Of a stretch of 64,000 bases of DNA, positions 7,955-18,822 are shown in pieces (position 1 is the first letter of the stretch; each line of letters opens with the position of its first letter). The stretch is from the NCBI GenBank assembly GCA_001899235.1, contig MKVR01000012.1, positions 26,850 to 90,849 of the forward strand, read 5' to 3'. The translations under genes were made by a program, and so were the position numbers. Source of the stretch: Nitrosospira sp. 56-18 (GTDB lineage: Bacteria; Pseudomonadota; Gammaproteobacteria; Burkholderiales; Nitrosomonadaceae). The notes below the pieces were generated by a model that was not told the DNA's origin, did no database searches, and saw nothing but the letters and a program-made list of their open reading frames with translations.

Positions 7955-9934
7955 CTATTTACTCAGCTTTTTCAAGCCTTTTTCCTCCAGGGGAGTGAGC
8001 AACCTGAGGCAAGGCAAATATCCGTCATAAACGATACCATGCATTTCAACGCGCTTTTGAGAGCGCAACATGCTCACCAGATATTGCACGACCTCCTGCG
8101 TGATCACCTGCCCTGGCACCAGCACCGGGATTCCGGGAGGATAAGGAGTAATCTGGTCTGCGCAAACCCTCCCGTCGATATCGTTATTTACCCGCTCCTG
8201 CTCGTCCAGCAGCGGCATCAGCTCTCCGCCACAATAAAATGCGTCGCGCGGCAGGTATTTCAAATTCGTAAAACCGGGAAGCTCCGCAATCTGGTAGAGG
8301 CGTCGAGGCGCGCGGCCTTCCCGCGCGATGCGCATCAGCGCGTCGTAAAGCCGCGAAACCTTGCTCCGGGTGGTACCGATGGTAAGCAGCAAAGTGAGTG
8401 TATTGAACGTGGATTTCTCCACCTGAATATTATACCGCTCGAATAATTCCCGGATCAGGTCCTCCACAGTATAGCCGCAATGGGATATGTCTACCGTCAC
8501 CTTGGTGGAATCCAGCTGTATATTGTCGTGTTTCACCTCTTCCGGCAGAAGATCGGCAAGTTCCAGCACCCGGAACACCCCGGTGGAATTCACCTGATCC
8601 CGCACCTCCTTTGCCAGCTCGAGCGTGCGTGAAAGCAGCTTGTAACCTTCCAGGCTCGCCTGCTTGCGCGCCACATCCAGGCTGGCAATCATGCTGTACT
8701 GGGGGCTGGTGGAAGTATGCATATTGAAATTCTCGCGGAACAGGTGTTCCTTGAAATCGGGATCGTTGACATGAATCATGCTGGATTGCGAAAAAGCCGA
8801 CAGCACCTTATGGGTGCTCTGGGTGGCATAATCCGCTCCCGCTTCCATGGCAGTGGGACGGAATGCGGGATGAAAGCGGGCAAAACCATACCAGGCTTCA
8901 TCGATGATCACCTTGATGCCTTTTGCATGGGCAGCCTCGATAATGGGGCGCAGATCGTATCGCAGTCCATCATAGGTGCAGCTGGTGAGTATCAGCGCCT
9001 GGGCATCCGGATATTCTTCGATGGCATTGAACAGGGTCTGCTTCGGCACCGGACCGTAAACGCTGAACTTCTTGTTGACCGAGGAGTTCAGATAAATCGG
9101 ATGCGCGCCCGACAATACCACGCCGTGATGCACGGATTTATGACAGTTTCGATCCAGCAGGAGTTTTTCCCCGGGAGCGAGCAGCGTCTGGAAAATGACC
9201 TTGTTGGCGGTGGAAGTGCCGTTGGTGGCAAAAAAAGTACGTCGCGCCCCAAATGCCTTGGCGGCAATCTTCTGCGCTTCGGCGATCACGCCGGACGGTT
9301 CCATCAACGAATCCAGCATCGGCACCGATACCGAGAGATCCGCCCGGAATATATGCTCCCCGATGAATTGATAAAAATCGCTGGCCCACGGGCTATCGCG
9401 CAACGAATCGCCGGAGGAGTGTCCCGGCGTGTGCCAGGCATCCTTCGCCATGAGAACATAGCTTTTTAGCTGGTCATAGAACGGCGTACGTGCTTTTTCC
9501 TGGATCTGCGCATTGAGGATGCGATACATTCCCCGATAGTCCCGCTCTTCACGGTAAAAATAGCCGTCTACCGTTTCGGAAAAGAGGGAATCCACCACTT
9601 CATCCTCCTTTTCCTGCGCAATGAGGACATAAATGTCCAGTTCGGGGCGAAAGCGGGTAATTTCCTGCACCAGCTTCAATGCCGTCATTTGAAGATTGCG
9701 AGAACCTTTTTCGCCGTTTTTGAGCGTATACAGCGTATCGTCCACCACGACCGATTGGATATCTCCATCCTGTTTGATTGCTTCCAGCGCTTCGCGCGCC
9801 GTGGTAACGCCGGTAAAAGTGATGCCCAGGGGGTTTTCCAGAGACTTCGCGGCAGCATTCAGCCCCTTGATAAGCTCTTTGAGTATCAGGTTCTCGTCAT
9901 TGATGATGAGAATCCGGCTGATGGGTCTTTTCAT
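7955..9934 (-). CDS. Orn/Lys/Arg decarboxylase, PLP fold type I
   Basis: A 659-residue enzyme with three parts: an N-terminal receiver-like wing domain (about residues 1-130), a PLP-binding aminotransferase-fold core, and a C-terminal domain. The PLP lysine is in Q-S-T-H-K-V-L-S-A, preceded by I-I-D-E-A-W-Y-G-F. Members decarboxylate lysine, ornithine or arginine, giving cadaverine, putrescine or agmatine; the substrate cannot be assigned. Arginine is plausible because an arginine-synthesis cluster lies beside it. It is shorter than the roughly 710-755 residues of the enterobacterial enzymes. Confidence 0.88.
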   Translation of the reverse strand: MKRPISRILIINDENLILKELIKGLNAAAKSLENPLGITFTGVTTAREALEAIKQDGDIQSVVVDDTLYTLKNGEKGSRNLQMTALKLVQEITRFRPELDIYVLIAQEKEDEVVDSLFSETVDGYFYREERDYRGMYRILNAQIQEKARTPFYDQLKSYVLMAKDAWHTPGHSSGDSLRDSPWASDFYQFIGEHIFRADLSVSVPMLDSLMEPSGVIAEAQKIAAKAFGARRTFFATNGTSTANKVIFQTLLAPGEKLLLDRNCHKSVHHGVVLSGAHPIYLNSSVNKKFSVYGPVPKQTLFNAIEEYPDAQALILTSCTYDGLRYDLRPIIEAAHAKGIKVIIDEAWYGFARFHPAFRPTAMEAGADYATQSTHKVLSAFSQSSMIHVNDPDFKEHLFRENFNMHTSTSPQYSMIASLDVARKQASLEGYKLLSRTLELAKEVRDQVNSTGVFRVLELADLLPEEVKHDNIQLDSTKVTVDISHCGYTVEDLIRELFERYNIQVEKSTFNTLTLLLTIGTTRSKVSRLYDALMRIAREGRAPRRLYQIAELPGFTNLKYLPRDAFYCGGELMPLLDEQERVNNDIDGRVCADQITPYPPGIPVLVPGQVITQEVVQYLVSMLRSQKRVEMHGIVYDGYLPCLRLLTPLEEKGLKKLSK

Positions 9935-10090
9935 GAAGGCCGCTTCCAGGTTAAAAAACCGCTTTATGCGCTAAAACCATTTTGATTGCAAGCCGATTGC
10001 AAAGCTCAGGAAGGCACGGATGCGGCCTTGAGGCAATTCGAGCCGATTTCGGCAAAAGCAGTGAAGGGCGAAACGGTCTATAGTGACTTC

Positions 10091-11512
10091 ATGAGATTGC
10101 GTTTCCCGGCCTTTCCGCCCCTGCGGCTTCTGCGATATGGCTCGGCCATGCTATTGCTGTTGCCCGGGCTCATCATGGCTGCGCCGGTAGTCGTGCTGAA
10201 AGTCGACGGAGTGATTGCGCCTGCCAGCGCTGACTTTATCGAGCGCGGTCTGCATGATGCCGCAACCGAAGGCGCACACCTCATTGTATTGCAGATGGAT
10301 ACTCCGGGGGGGCTGGATTCATCGATGCGCCGGATCATCCGGGAAATCCTCGCTTCGCCGGTGCCGGTAGCCGCTTTCGTCGCGCCCAGTGGCGCACGGG
10401 CCGCAAGCGCCGGGACCTATATCCTTTATGCGAGCCATATTGCAGCAATGGCGCCAGGCACAAACCTGGGCGCCGCCACCCCGGTAAGGATAGAGGGGTT
10501 GCCAGAGCAGCCCAGGTCCCGCCCTGAACCCTATCCCGAACCCGAAACCAGACCGGAGACGGGTCCGGAATCCAGCGCCAGCCAACACGACCCTAAAATC
10601 GGGAGTGAGAACAAGCTGCCGCCAGAAGACGCCATGTCGCGCAAAGCAGTGCACGACGCAGCCGCATACATCCGCTCGCTTGCCCAATTGCGCGGACGCA
10701 ATGCCGATTGGGCGGAACGGGCGGTACGCGAAACGGCAAGCCTTTCCGCCGCCGAAGCGCTGGATCTCAAAGTCATCGATTACGTGGCCGCCGACGTGCC
10801 CGAGTTGTTGAAGCAGTTAAACAACAAAAAGGTATCGGTGCTTGGCCGGGAGCAGGTTCTGGATACTGCTTCCGCCACGATCCGCATCGTCGAGCCAGAC
10901 TGGCGGACTCAATTGCTGGCGATCATCACCGACCCAAGCGTGGCTTATATACTGATGCTTATCGGTATTTACGGATTATTTTTCGAGCTTTCCAATCCCG
11001 GCTTTGTCCTGCCCGGCGTGGCCGGCGCCATCTGCCTGCTGCTCGCCCTGTATTCCTTTCAATTGCTGCCGGTAAGTTACACCGGCGTTGCGCTAATCCT
11101 GCTGGGCATCGCATTCATGATCGCGGAAGCCTTTTTACCCAGTTTCGGCGCATTGGGTATCGGTGGAGTGGTCGCCTTCGCTGCTGGGTCGCTGATGCTG
11201 ATCGAAACCGACCTGCCCGGCTATGGCATTCCCTTATCCCTCGTTGCCGGCGTGACGCTTGCCAGCGCGGCATTCCTGGTCTTCGTCGTTGGCGCAGCAC
11301 TCAAGGCTTATCGCAGTCCCGTTGTCAGCGGACGGGAGGCGCTGGTGGGAGCCACCGGAGAAATGCTGGAAGATGCCGCGGTCGAAGGTATGGCGCTTGT
11401 CCAGGGTGAACTGTGGAAAGTACGCTGCGCCCAGCCGTTATCGCGCGGGCAAAAGGTGCGCGTCACCGGGATTGATGGCCTGGTCCTGCAGGTGACTTCA
11501 GTGGACAAATAG
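10091..11512 (+). CDS. nfeD: NfeD-type membrane-bound serine protease
   Basis: The frame opens at 9986, but the ATG at 10091 begins a proper signal segment (R-L-L-R-Y-G-S then a hydrophobic run ending L-I-M-A-A-P), giving 473 residues. The ClpP-like periplasmic domain has M-D-T-P-G-G-L and the catalytic serine region [11 protein letters not shown] Pro/Glu/Arg-rich insertion follows at about residues 135-170, then 4-5 membrane helices and a C-terminal NfeD OB-fold domain. NfeD proteases pair with slipins, cleaving or handling them in membrane microdomains. The slipin gene follows 32 bases later. Confidence 0.92.
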   Translation: MRLRFPAFPPLRLLRYGSAMLLLLPGLIMAAPVVVLKVDGVIAPASADFIERGLHDAATEGAHLIVLQMDTPGGLDSSMRRIIREILASPVPVAAFVAPSGARAASAGTYILYASHIAAMAPGTNLGAATPVRIEGLPEQPRSRPEPYPEPETRPETGPESSASQHDPKIGSENKLPPEDAMSRKAVHDAAAYIRSLAQLRGRNADWAERAVRETASLSAAEALDLKVIDYVAADVPELLKQLNNKKVSVLGREQVLDTASATIRIVEPDWRTQLLAIITDPSVAYILMLIGIYGLFFELSNPGFVLPGVAGAICLLLALYSFQLLPVSYTGVALILLGIAFMIAEAFLPSFGALGIGGVVAFAAGSLMLIETDLPGYGIPLSLVAGVTLASAAFLVFVVGAALKAYRSPVVSGREALVGATGEMLEDAAVEGMALVQGELWKVRCAQPLSRGQKVRVTGIDGLVLQVTSVDK

Positions 11513-11544
11513 TAGCAGTAGCAGAATATGACAAGGAGGCAGAC

Positions 11545-12423
11545 ATGTTCGCCAATTTGACCGCATTGATCACCATCCTGGTAATCGTGTTGTTCACTGC
11601 ATTTCGCATCTTGCGCGAGTATGAGCGGGGCGTGGTATTCACGCTCGGCCGCTTCGACAAGGTAAAGGGACCAGGATTGATCATCATCATTCCCGGCATC
11701 CAGAAAATGGTCCGGGTCGATCTTCGCACGGTGGTAATGGATGTACCCAGCCAGGATGTCATTTCGCGCGACAATGTTTCGGTAAAGGTCAATGCAGTCG
11801 TTTATTTTCGTGTCGTCGATCCGCAAAAATCCATTATCCAGGTGGAAAACTTCCTTTCCGCCACAAGCCAGTTCGCCCAGACCACCTTGCGTTCCGTATT
11901 GGGCAAGCACGAACTTGACGAAATGCTGGCGGAACGGGAAAAACTCAACCTGGATATCCAGAAGGCTCTCGACGTTCAGACCGATGCCTGGGGAATCAAG
12001 GTCTCCAATGTCGAAATCAAGCATGTGGATATCGATGAGTCCATGATACGGGCGATTGCGCGGCAGGCGGAGGCGGAGCGGGAACGGCGCGCCAAGGTGA
12101 TTCATGCCGAAGGTGAATTGCAGGCATCGCACAAACTGATGCAGGCAGCGCAAACGCTTTCCCGCCAGAATGGCGCAATGCAGCTACGCTATCTGCAGAC
12201 CCTGACCAGCATCGCCAGCGACAAGTCGAACACCATTATTTTTCCGGTATCGATGGACCTGATGTCGACGCTGACGAACGTTCTCAAAATGCAAAACCGC
12301 CGAGGGCCCGATGAAGCAGGCTCAGCTGATGAGCCTGGCGGACCCGATGCGACTGATGAAACCACGTTGGGCAGCAGCCGGATGGAGGAAACGGCAACGG
12401 ATCAGGCAAACAGCTCCGCATAG
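11545..12423 (+). CDS. Slipin (SPFH/stomatin-like) protein
   Basis: A 292-residue SPFH-domain protein: one N-terminal membrane helix (about residues 3-20), then the band-7 domain starting [13 protein letters not shown] and ending in a coiled coil rich in [11 protein letters not shown] strong ribosome site (AAGGAGG) lies just upstream. It forms membrane-scaffold oligomers and is the usual partner of the NfeD protease encoded before it. The C-terminal tail of about 45 residues is acidic and low in complexity. Confidence 0.92.
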   Translation: MFANLTALITILVIVLFTAFRILREYERGVVFTLGRFDKVKGPGLIIIIPGIQKMVRVDLRTVVMDVPSQDVISRDNVSVKVNAVVYFRVVDPQKSIIQVENFLSATSQFAQTTLRSVLGKHELDEMLAEREKLNLDIQKALDVQTDAWGIKVSNVEIKHVDIDESMIRAIARQAEAERERRAKVIHAEGELQASHKLMQAAQTLSRQNGAMQLRYLQTLTSIASDKSNTIIFPVSMDLMSTLTNVLKMQNRRGPDEAGSADEPGGPDATDETTLGSSRMEETATDQANSSA

Positions 12424-12432
12424 CCTCCCGGT

Positions 12433-12450
12433 CGGAAGCTATCGCTTCCG
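12433..12450 (+). terminator. Possible weak terminator hairpin after slipin gene
   Basis: CGGAAGC, loop TATC, GCTTCCG, followed by CTGTTT. The stem is perfect but short and the T-run is poor. It lies between the convergent slipin and rpsT genes. Confidence 0.35.
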
Positions 12451-12479
12451 CTGTTTCCGCCACCCGCGCTGGATGGATC

Positions 12480-12743
12480 TCAGGCGATCGCCTTTATTGC
12501 GGCAGACAGGCGGCTTTTATGGCGTGCAGCCTTGTTCTTGTGGATGATGCCCTTGTCGGCAATCGAATCTATCATGCCGGCAGAGGCCTGGAACGCGGCC
12601 TGAGCGGCGGATTTGTCCGCGGAGCTGATGGCTTTTCTCACATGCTTGATTGCTGTGCGCAACTGGGAACGCATGCTCATGTTGCGGCTGCGCTGTTCGA
12701 CGTTCTGTCGCGCGCGTTTTCTTGCCTGGGCGCTATTGGCCAT
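12480..12743 (-). CDS. rpsT: 30S ribosomal protein S20
   Basis: An 87-residue basic protein beginning [13 protein letters not shown], the typical S20 N-terminus, and containing [14 protein letters not shown] near the C-terminus. S20 binds 16S rRNA early in small-subunit assembly. It is a single gene transcribed away from murJ. Confidence 0.97.
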   Translation of the reverse strand: MANSAQARKRARQNVEQRSRNMSMRSQLRTAIKHVRKAISSADKSAAQAAFQASAGMIDSIADKGIIHKNKAARHKSRLSAAIKAIA

Positions 12744-12995
12744 GTAAAAACCCCGAATTAATTCAATGCGAAAATCTTTCGAATAATACGGCTATTCAAG
12801 CCATATTGCAAGCCGCGCAGCCGGACATCTGGATAACCTTGTCCCATCCCGGCTTTGCTCTTCAGTCGAAGGCGCCGACATATCCGTTCATATCTCTGTT
12901 ATCTGTTCAATGGCCGATCGGGGCCGGCCGCGATCGAGCTGATTTATTACCATTGGTACAACCCCCTTTCTGTATTCGGGTTACCATACTCAGCC

Positions 12996-14534
12996 ATGAA
13001 TCTGCTCAGAGCCCTCACTACCATCAGCGGCATGACGTTGATATCCCGTATCCTGGGATTCGTACGCGACGTCCTGATCGCCCGCGTTTTTGGCGCCGGA
13101 ATGGCGACCGACGCTTTTTTTGTCGCGTTTCGCATCCCCAACCTGCTGCGGCGCTTGTTTGCGGAAGGGGCATTTTCCCAGGCATTTGTTCCCATATTGG
13201 CGGAATACAAGTCACGCCGGACCTTCGAGGAAACACGCGGACTGATCGACCGTGTGGCGACCCTGCTGTCGATATGCCTGTTCCTCGTGGCATTGGCTGG
13301 CGTCATCGCGGCACCAGCGATAATTTACGTCAGCGCCCCTGGATTTGGCGGCAGCCCCGAAAAATTCGAGCTGGCTGCCGACCTCTTGCGCATCACGTTC
13401 CCGTATATCCTGTTCATATCGCTTGGCGCGCTGGCGGGCGGGATACTCAATACCTGGAGTAAATTCACCGTGCCGGCACTGACTCCGGCTCTTCTGAATA
13501 TTTCCTTCATCGCGTTTACGCTATGGGGAGCGCCAATGATGGACCCGCCGGTATTGGCGCTGGCCTGGGCGGTGTTCGTCGGGGGCGTGCTCCAGCTCGC
13601 GTTCCAGTTACCGTTCCTGATGCGTCTCAACCTCATGCCTCGGCTTCGCTTCAAATCCGACGACGATGGGGCATGGCGCGTGCTCAAGCAAATGATACCC
13701 GCCATTTTCGGCGTATCGATCAGCCAGATCAGTTTGCTGATCAATACTATTTTCGCTTCTTTTCTCGTAACAGGAAGCGTAACCTGGCTCTATTATGCAG
13801 ACCGGCTGATGGAATTTCCGGCAGGACTGCTGGGAGCAGCCCTCGGAACCATATTGCTTCCATCATTGTCGCGGCATCATGCGGACAAGAGCGCCGAAGA
13901 ATATTCCCGCCTGCTGGATTGGGGCCTGCGGCTTACCATGCTGCTCACCCTGCCTGCAGCGCTGGCGCTCGCCATCCTTGCCACTCCGCTCGTCGCCACG
14001 CTTTTCTACCATGGAAAATTTTCCGCCGACGATGTGTTGATGACCCGCGACGCCCTTATCGCCTACAGCGTGGGACTATCGGGATTGATACTGGTGAAAG
14101 TGCTTGCACCTGGATTTTATGCGCGGCAAAACATCAAAACGCCGGTAAAAATCGCGGTCATCACGCTGATCGCCACGCAGTTGATGAATCTCGCACTCAT
14201 CATGCCCCTGCGGCATGCCGGCCTCGCGCTCGCCATTGGCCTGGGCGCATGCCTTAACGCCTCTCTGCTTTACTACAAGCTTCGCCTCCACGGAATTTAC
14301 CAGCCGCAGCCAGGATGGATGGTCTTTATGCTGAAGATATTCATGGCGCTGGCAGCGATGGGCTGTGCGCTGTGGTTTGCCTCAGGCACCGATTCCTCCT
14401 GGCTGATCAGTTCCACGCTCGATCGCGCCTTGCGGCTGACATGGATAGTGGCGCTGGGCGCCATGATCTATTTCGTCATGTTGTGGCTGCTTGGTTTCAG
14501 GCTTCATGATTTTTCCCAGAAAGGCGTGCTGTAA
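12996..14534 (+). CDS. murJ: Lipid II flippase MurJ
   Basis: A polytopic protein of 512 residues, the normal family length, when started at the ATG at 12996; the frame opens upstream at 12855 without family resemblance. It begins [18 protein letters not shown] and has [18 protein letters not shown], typical of MurJ, with about 14 helices. It moves lipid II across the inner membrane for peptidoglycan synthesis. In many betaproteobacteria it stands divergently beside rpsT, as here. Confidence 0.95.
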   Translation: MNLLRALTTISGMTLISRILGFVRDVLIARVFGAGMATDAFFVAFRIPNLLRRLFAEGAFSQAFVPILAEYKSRRTFEETRGLIDRVATLLSICLFLVALAGVIAAPAIIYVSAPGFGGSPEKFELAADLLRITFPYILFISLGALAGGILNTWSKFTVPALTPALLNISFIAFTLWGAPMMDPPVLALAWAVFVGGVLQLAFQLPFLMRLNLMPRLRFKSDDDGAWRVLKQMIPAIFGVSISQISLLINTIFASFLVTGSVTWLYYADRLMEFPAGLLGAALGTILLPSLSRHHADKSAEEYSRLLDWGLRLTMLLTLPAALALAILATPLVATLFYHGKFSADDVLMTRDALIAYSVGLSGLILVKVLAPGFYARQNIKTPVKIAVITLIATQLMNLALIMPLRHAGLALAIGLGACLNASLLYYKLRLHGIYQPQPGWMVFMLKIFMALAAMGCALWFASGTDSSWLISSTLDRALRLTWIVALGAMIYFVMLWLLGFRLHDFSQKGVL

Positions 14535-14797
14535 TCGTTTTAAGAAACGGCATTAATGCCCGGTGCAACCGTCAGCGCCAGGACCGGCAACAGGCCAGTT
14601 AATGACAAAAAGCATGTCTCATCTGTAACGAAGCAGGATTAATGCTCTTTTAAACGAGATGAGAATTTCCCGGCGTTATTGCGGCATAAACCCTCGGCCT
14701 GACAGTAGAAAAAAAACTTATCTGGCAGGGGGATTAGCCATATAATGGGCGGCGATTCTTTCCCGTTAACGGTAAGTTACCCCATTAAATTTTGAAC

Positions 14798-15820
14798 ATG
14801 ACTCGCTCTTCCTCCAGATATTCAACCTTATTAATCCTGCTTCTGGGATTTTTCCTGAACGGTTGCGCCACGACGGACAAGAACGCCAAGGCCGACAAGG
14901 GCATGGAGAATACCTCTACCCCTGTCGCGGACAGCGGCGCCAAGGCCGATAGCAGTGCCAAAGCGGGTAGCGCCACGGCGGCCGGCACCACGGCAGGCAG
15001 CGTTGCGGGTGCTGGTTCCGGAACGAATGCCGCCAATAGCGACAGCGCCACGAAGAATACAAATGTATCTGCCAGCGCTGCCGCCGCCTCCGATAATGCC
15101 AGGAAGGATTCCCAGGCGCCGGTCAGCGGTCCCGTATTCAAGGCCGCGGCGCCGACCTCCTACCCGCCCTACAGCAAGAAAGATCCATGGGAGCCTATGA
15201 ACCGTGCGGTATTTGGCTTCAACGAATCCCTGGACGACTATCTGCTCAGGCCCGTGGCAAAGGGATACCGGTGGATCATGCCCGATCCACTGGAAAACGC
15301 GGTAGGAAATGTTTTTTCGAACCTGGGTGATATCCCGATAACTCTCAATAATCTCCTCCAGCTCAAGTTCAACAATGCGCTGACCAGCAGCATGCGGGTA
15401 GTGGTCAATAGCAGCTTCGGCCTGGGTGGCATAATCGATCTGGCAAGCGACATCGGGCTGGAAAAACACGATGAGGATTTCGGACAGACACTGGGATACC
15501 ATGGTGTCGCGAGCGGACCCTATCTGGTGCTCCCTTTTCTCGGGCCAAGCACAACCCGCGACGCTGGCGGCAGGGTGCTGGATATTGCGACCGACCCGGT
15601 CTTTGTCGGCAGCTTCTTCGTCGCTCCGTTTATCGGGCCGATAGTCGGGAGCACGAGGGCGGCAGACACGCGCGCTGGATTGCTGAAATCGGAAAAGACG
15701 CTGGACGAAGCCGCGCTGGACAAATATGAGTTTGTACGCGAGGCCTACCTGCAGCGGCGGCGCAATCTGGTTTATGACGGAAATCCGCCGAAACAGCAGG
15801 ATGAGGACGACGCCGAATAA
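14798..15820 (+). CDS. mlaA: MlaA (VacJ) outer-membrane lipoprotein
   Basis: A 340-residue lipoprotein: signal peptide with lipobox L-N-G-C near residue 24, then about 95 residues of Ala/Ser/Thr/Gly/Asp-rich linker, then the MlaA domain beginning D-P-W-E-P-M-N-R-A-V-F-G-F-N and running to a basic and acidic tail. MlaA extracts mislocalised phospholipid from the outer leaflet for retrograde transport. The rest of the Mla pathway is not in this window. The linker is unusually long, since E. coli MlaA goes almost straight into the domain. I chose the ATG at 14798 over a TTG two codons upstream. Confidence 0.92.
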   Translation: MTRSSSRYSTLLILLLGFFLNGCATTDKNAKADKGMENTSTPVADSGAKADSSAKAGSATAAGTTAGSVAGAGSGTNAANSDSATKNTNVSASAAAASDNARKDSQAPVSGPVFKAAAPTSYPPYSKKDPWEPMNRAVFGFNESLDDYLLRPVAKGYRWIMPDPLENAVGNVFSNLGDIPITLNNLLQLKFNNALTSSMRVVVNSSFGLGGIIDLASDIGLEKHDEDFGQTLGYHGVASGPYLVLPFLGPSTTRDAGGRVLDIATDPVFVGSFFVAPFIGPIVGSTRAADTRAGLLKSEKTLDEAALDKYEFVREAYLQRRRNLVYDGNPPKQQDEDDAE

Positions 15821-15870
15821 ATGAGGCGTAAAGCAGGTTAAAAGCAGCTTCCAAAAAAGCTAAACAGCTA

Positions 15871-15913
15871 AAAAATGCCGGAATGTTCCGAATGGAAACA
15901 TTCCGGCATTTTT
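15871..15913. terminator. Bidirectional intrinsic terminator
   Basis: A perfect 17-base stem, AAAAATGCCGGAATGTT and its complement, with a loop of nine bases. The T-run works on both strands (TTTTTATTT on plus, TTTTTT on minus). It separates the convergent mlaA and htpX genes. Confidence 0.9.
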
Positions 15914-16007
15914 ATTTCCGATAGCAGCCTGCAGAAACGCGCAACCTCGCGCCGCCAATCCCGATCATTACTATCCAGCAGGCACCGAACCGCATGGAAA
16001 ACCCGGA

Positions 16008-16889
16008 TTACTGCATCTCGCGCAACGCGGCTATGCGCGCTTCCAGCGGCGGATGGGACATGAACAGGTTTCTGATACCATCGCTTTTGCCCGATATCCC
16101 GAAGGCCGCCAGTCGATCCGGCAATTGCGCCGGTTCATGCTGCTGTCTCAAGCGCTCCAGAGCGGCGATCATCTTGTTGCGGCCCGCAAGCTGAGCTCCT
16201 CCCGCATCCGCACGAAACTCCCGCTGGCGACTGAACCACATGACGATCATGCTGGCAAGAATACCCAAAACCATTTGCGCTATCAGGCTGGTCACGAGAA
16301 AAGCCGGACCATGGTCTCGTTCGGTCTTGAATACAACCCGATCGACGAAGTGGCCGATCACCCGGGACAGGAATATCACGAAAGTATTGACGACACCTTG
16401 GATCAAGGCAAGCGTGACCATATCGCCGTTCGCCACATGGCTTATTTCGTGTGCCAGGACGCCCTCGATTTCATCCTTCTGCATAGTGTGAAGCAGGCCG
16501 CTGCTTACAGCGACCAATGCGTTGTCTCGATCCATGCCGGTGGCAAAAGCATTGACATCCGGAGCATCGTAAATCGCAACTTCCGGCATGCCGATACCTG
16601 CCCGCTCAGCCTGGCGGCGGACGGTGTCCACCAGCCACCGTTCCGTCGGATCGGAGGGCTGCTCGATCACGGTGGCTCCCGTCAGGCGCTTTGCTGTCCA
16701 TTTCGACATGGCAAGCGAAATGAAAGAGCCGCCAAAACCGATCACACCCGCCATGATCAGCAGGGAATTGAGATTTATGTTGGTTCCCTCTGCATCCAGG
16801 ATGCGATCCACGCCCAACAGGCGCAGCGTGATGCTCAGCACCAGAAGAATCGCAAGGTTGGTTGCTATGAACAGGAGAATCCGTTTCAT
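16008..16889 (-). CDS. htpX: Membrane zinc protease HtpX
   Basis: A 293-residue M48 metalloprotease. It has two N-terminal membrane helices (about 4-22 and 38-60), the zinc motif H-E-I-S-H at about residues 139-143 and two further hydrophobic segments. HtpX takes part in quality control of inner-membrane proteins, often under heat or envelope stress. The active site faces the cytoplasm. Length and motifs are complete. Confidence 0.95.
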   Translation of the reverse strand: MKRILLFIATNLAILLVLSITLRLLGVDRILDAEGTNINLNSLLIMAGVIGFGGSFISLAMSKWTAKRLTGATVIEQPSDPTERWLVDTVRRQAERAGIGMPEVAIYDAPDVNAFATGMDRDNALVAVSSGLLHTMQKDEIEGVLAHEISHVANGDMVTLALIQGVVNTFVIFLSRVIGHFVDRVVFKTERDHGPAFLVTSLIAQMVLGILASMIVMWFSRQREFRADAGGAQLAGRNKMIAALERLRQQHEPAQLPDRLAAFGISGKSDGIRNLFMSHPPLEARIAALREMQ

Positions 16890-17055
16890 GAAGATAACTC
16901 CATTTCTACTTGTAAAGCTGCGTGTAAAGGTAGAGCATAAATGGGACTGGAAGTTCAGTTTTCAAGTAGGAGCGACTATCCGGCTACCCATCGATTTTTG
17001 GCACGGCAGGAAGGACCGGTCTGCGCCTCTTCCCGCTTTCCTCGAACTCCAGCCG

Positions 17056-17538
17056 CTAACGCCGCCGGTATCGTGCAGCCATGGCGTATGCCGCCAGCCC
17101 TGCAAACAGGATGAAAAAAATAGCCGACCAGTCGGGAAGCGCAAGGCTCATGAACTTCCAGGTTACATCGGCGCAGTCGCCGTTGGCCTCGAACATGGTT
17201 GGCCACCACTTCGCCAGAGGCAGCGCATTCAAAAATGCTTCCTCCGGACTGATGCCGCATTCGAACGCTTCCGGATAACGCACCAGCCAGGCATGGCGCA
17301 ACGCGACCGCCGCCCCGGCGGCCGAGACAGCGAGGATCCATCCGTTGTAGATCTTCCGGCCAAATGCCCGCGGCCCTTGCAAAAATGCCATCAACGCAGC
17401 TATGCCAACTAGGCAATAGGCAACCCGTTGGACCACGCAGAGGGGGCAAGGCAGCAGATTCCTGACGAGCTGAAGGTAAATAGCATAACTTAGCAATCCG
17501 GCGCAACCAAGAAATATCAACAGAAAAATTATTCTCAT
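17056..17538 (-). CDS. dsbB: Disulfide bond formation protein B
   Basis: A 160-residue inner-membrane protein with four helices. It has the first redox pair in L-P-C-P-L-C-V-V-Q-R and a second periplasmic cysteine pair in the loop around residues 95-125 (F-E-C-G-I-S and N-G-D-C-A). DsbB reoxidises DsbA and passes electrons to quinone. It begins five bases after the stop of the upstream methyltransferase gene, so the two are probably co-transcribed. Confidence 0.93.
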   Translation of the reverse strand: MRIIFLLIFLGCAGLLSYAIYLQLVRNLLPCPLCVVQRVAYCLVGIAALMAFLQGPRAFGRKIYNGWILAVSAAGAAVALRHAWLVRYPEAFECGISPEEAFLNALPLAKWWPTMFEANGDCADVTWKFMSLALPDWSAIFFILFAGLAAYAMAARYRRR

Positions 17539-17543
17539 CGATT

Positions 17544-18755
17544 TTATGGACAGCCTTGATCAGCCAGGGAATGGGGTCCGGTATTGGCGGAACCGATACT
17601 GGCGCTTCCTCTGCGCATCCCGCCAGCAATCATTTTATACTCCAATAGCCTGCATTCCAGCGACCCATTGAATAGCGGAATGCGGCGAGACGCAGCCAGC
17701 CGGATACGCTTTGGCAGAAGCGGATCAGCGGTGATGATATATGCTTTCCATCCGCTGAATTTCTTCTTGAGCATATCGCCAAGCCTGGGATAGAAATCTT
17801 CCAGCCGTTGCTGTTCGCCCATGCGCCGGCCATAAGGGGGATTGGTTACGATAGTGCCGGACGGCGCCGGCGCCGCAATCTCCAGGACATTTGCCTGTTT
17901 CAGCGTAACGACTTCGGAGAACCCGGAGGCGGACAAATTTGTACGGGCCATGGACAACGCATCTCCGTACAGATCGCTTCCGAATATCGGCTGGGGCCTC
18001 TTCGGCTTCTCGCGGTCCGCTGCAGCCGCCTTCAGCCGCTTCCACAACCCTTCATCGAATTCGCCCAGCTTCTCAAAAGCAAAACCACGACCGGATCCAG
18101 GAGCAATATCCAGTGAGATTTGGACTGCTTCGATAAGAAATGTTCCGCTGCCGCACATCGGATCCAGCAGCGGCATGCCCGTTGTCCAGCCTGCGAGATG
18201 CAGGATTCCCGCTGCCAGGTTTTCCCTTATCGGCGCCTCTCCTGCGCTTTTCCTCAACCCGCGCTTGAAGAGGGGATCGCCGGAAGTGTCCAGATACAGC
18301 GAGAAATTCCGCGCATCGAGAAAGCCGTGTATCCTGATATCCGGTTGAAACGTATCAACGCTGGGCCGGCAGCCGGCGACCCGCCGGAATTTGTCGCAGA
18401 CCGCATCCTTGATCCTCAAGGTAACAAAATCGAGGCTGCGCAACGGGCATCTGACAGCGGCTACATTCACGCGTATGGTGCGGGACGCAGCGAACCATTC
18501 ATGCCACGGCAGCGCAAGAGCAGCCTCATAAACATCGGCTTCACCGGCATAGGGTCCGTACGCGACTCGCCACAGGATACGGCTGGCAATGCGGCTTTCC
18601 AGATTTGCCCGATAGCAGGTTTCCCAATTGCCTTCAAACCCCACGCCGCCGTCGTCTTCCTTCACCGAGGATGCGCCGAGCCGTTGCAATTCGGTAGCCA
18701 GTGCGGATTCGAGCCCTCGGGGACAGGGGGCAAAAAAATATTGCGGATGGGCCAT
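17544..18755 (-). CDS. rlmL: THUMP-domain 23S rRNA (guanine-N2)-methyltransferase, RlmL type
   Basis: A 403-residue SAM-dependent methyltransferase. It has an N-terminal ferredoxin-like/THUMP region (about residues 5-160), then a Rossmann domain with D-P-M-C-G-S-G-T-F-L-I-E-A and the catalytic N-P-P-Y. By family it methylates a guanine of 23S rRNA (G2445 in E. coli). It corresponds only to the N-terminal RlmL half of the two-domain E. coli RlmKL. The last 30 residues are poor in family resemblance. Confidence 0.85.
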   Translation of the reverse strand: MAHPQYFFAPCPRGLESALATELQRLGASSVKEDDGGVGFEGNWETCYRANLESRIASRILWRVAYGPYAGEADVYEAALALPWHEWFAASRTIRVNVAAVRCPLRSLDFVTLRIKDAVCDKFRRVAGCRPSVDTFQPDIRIHGFLDARNFSLYLDTSGDPLFKRGLRKSAGEAPIRENLAAGILHLAGWTTGMPLLDPMCGSGTFLIEAVQISLDIAPGSGRGFAFEKLGEFDEGLWKRLKAAAADREKPKRPQPIFGSDLYGDALSMARTNLSASGFSEVVTLKQANVLEIAAPAPSGTIVTNPPYGRRMGEQQRLEDFYPRLGDMLKKKFSGWKAYIITADPLLPKRIRLAASRRIPLFNGSLECRLLEYKMIAGGMRRGSASIGSANTGPHSLADQGCP

Positions 18756-18822
18756 TGACGGGCTTGAAAGGATTGAGCTGAATTACTTATTCACCAAGTC
18801 ACGGTCACCCAAGTCGCCCAGC

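Noticed and set aside
7628..8446. Long plus-strand frame over the decarboxylase 3' end
   Set aside because: It is a shadow of the well-supported minus-strand decarboxylase gene.
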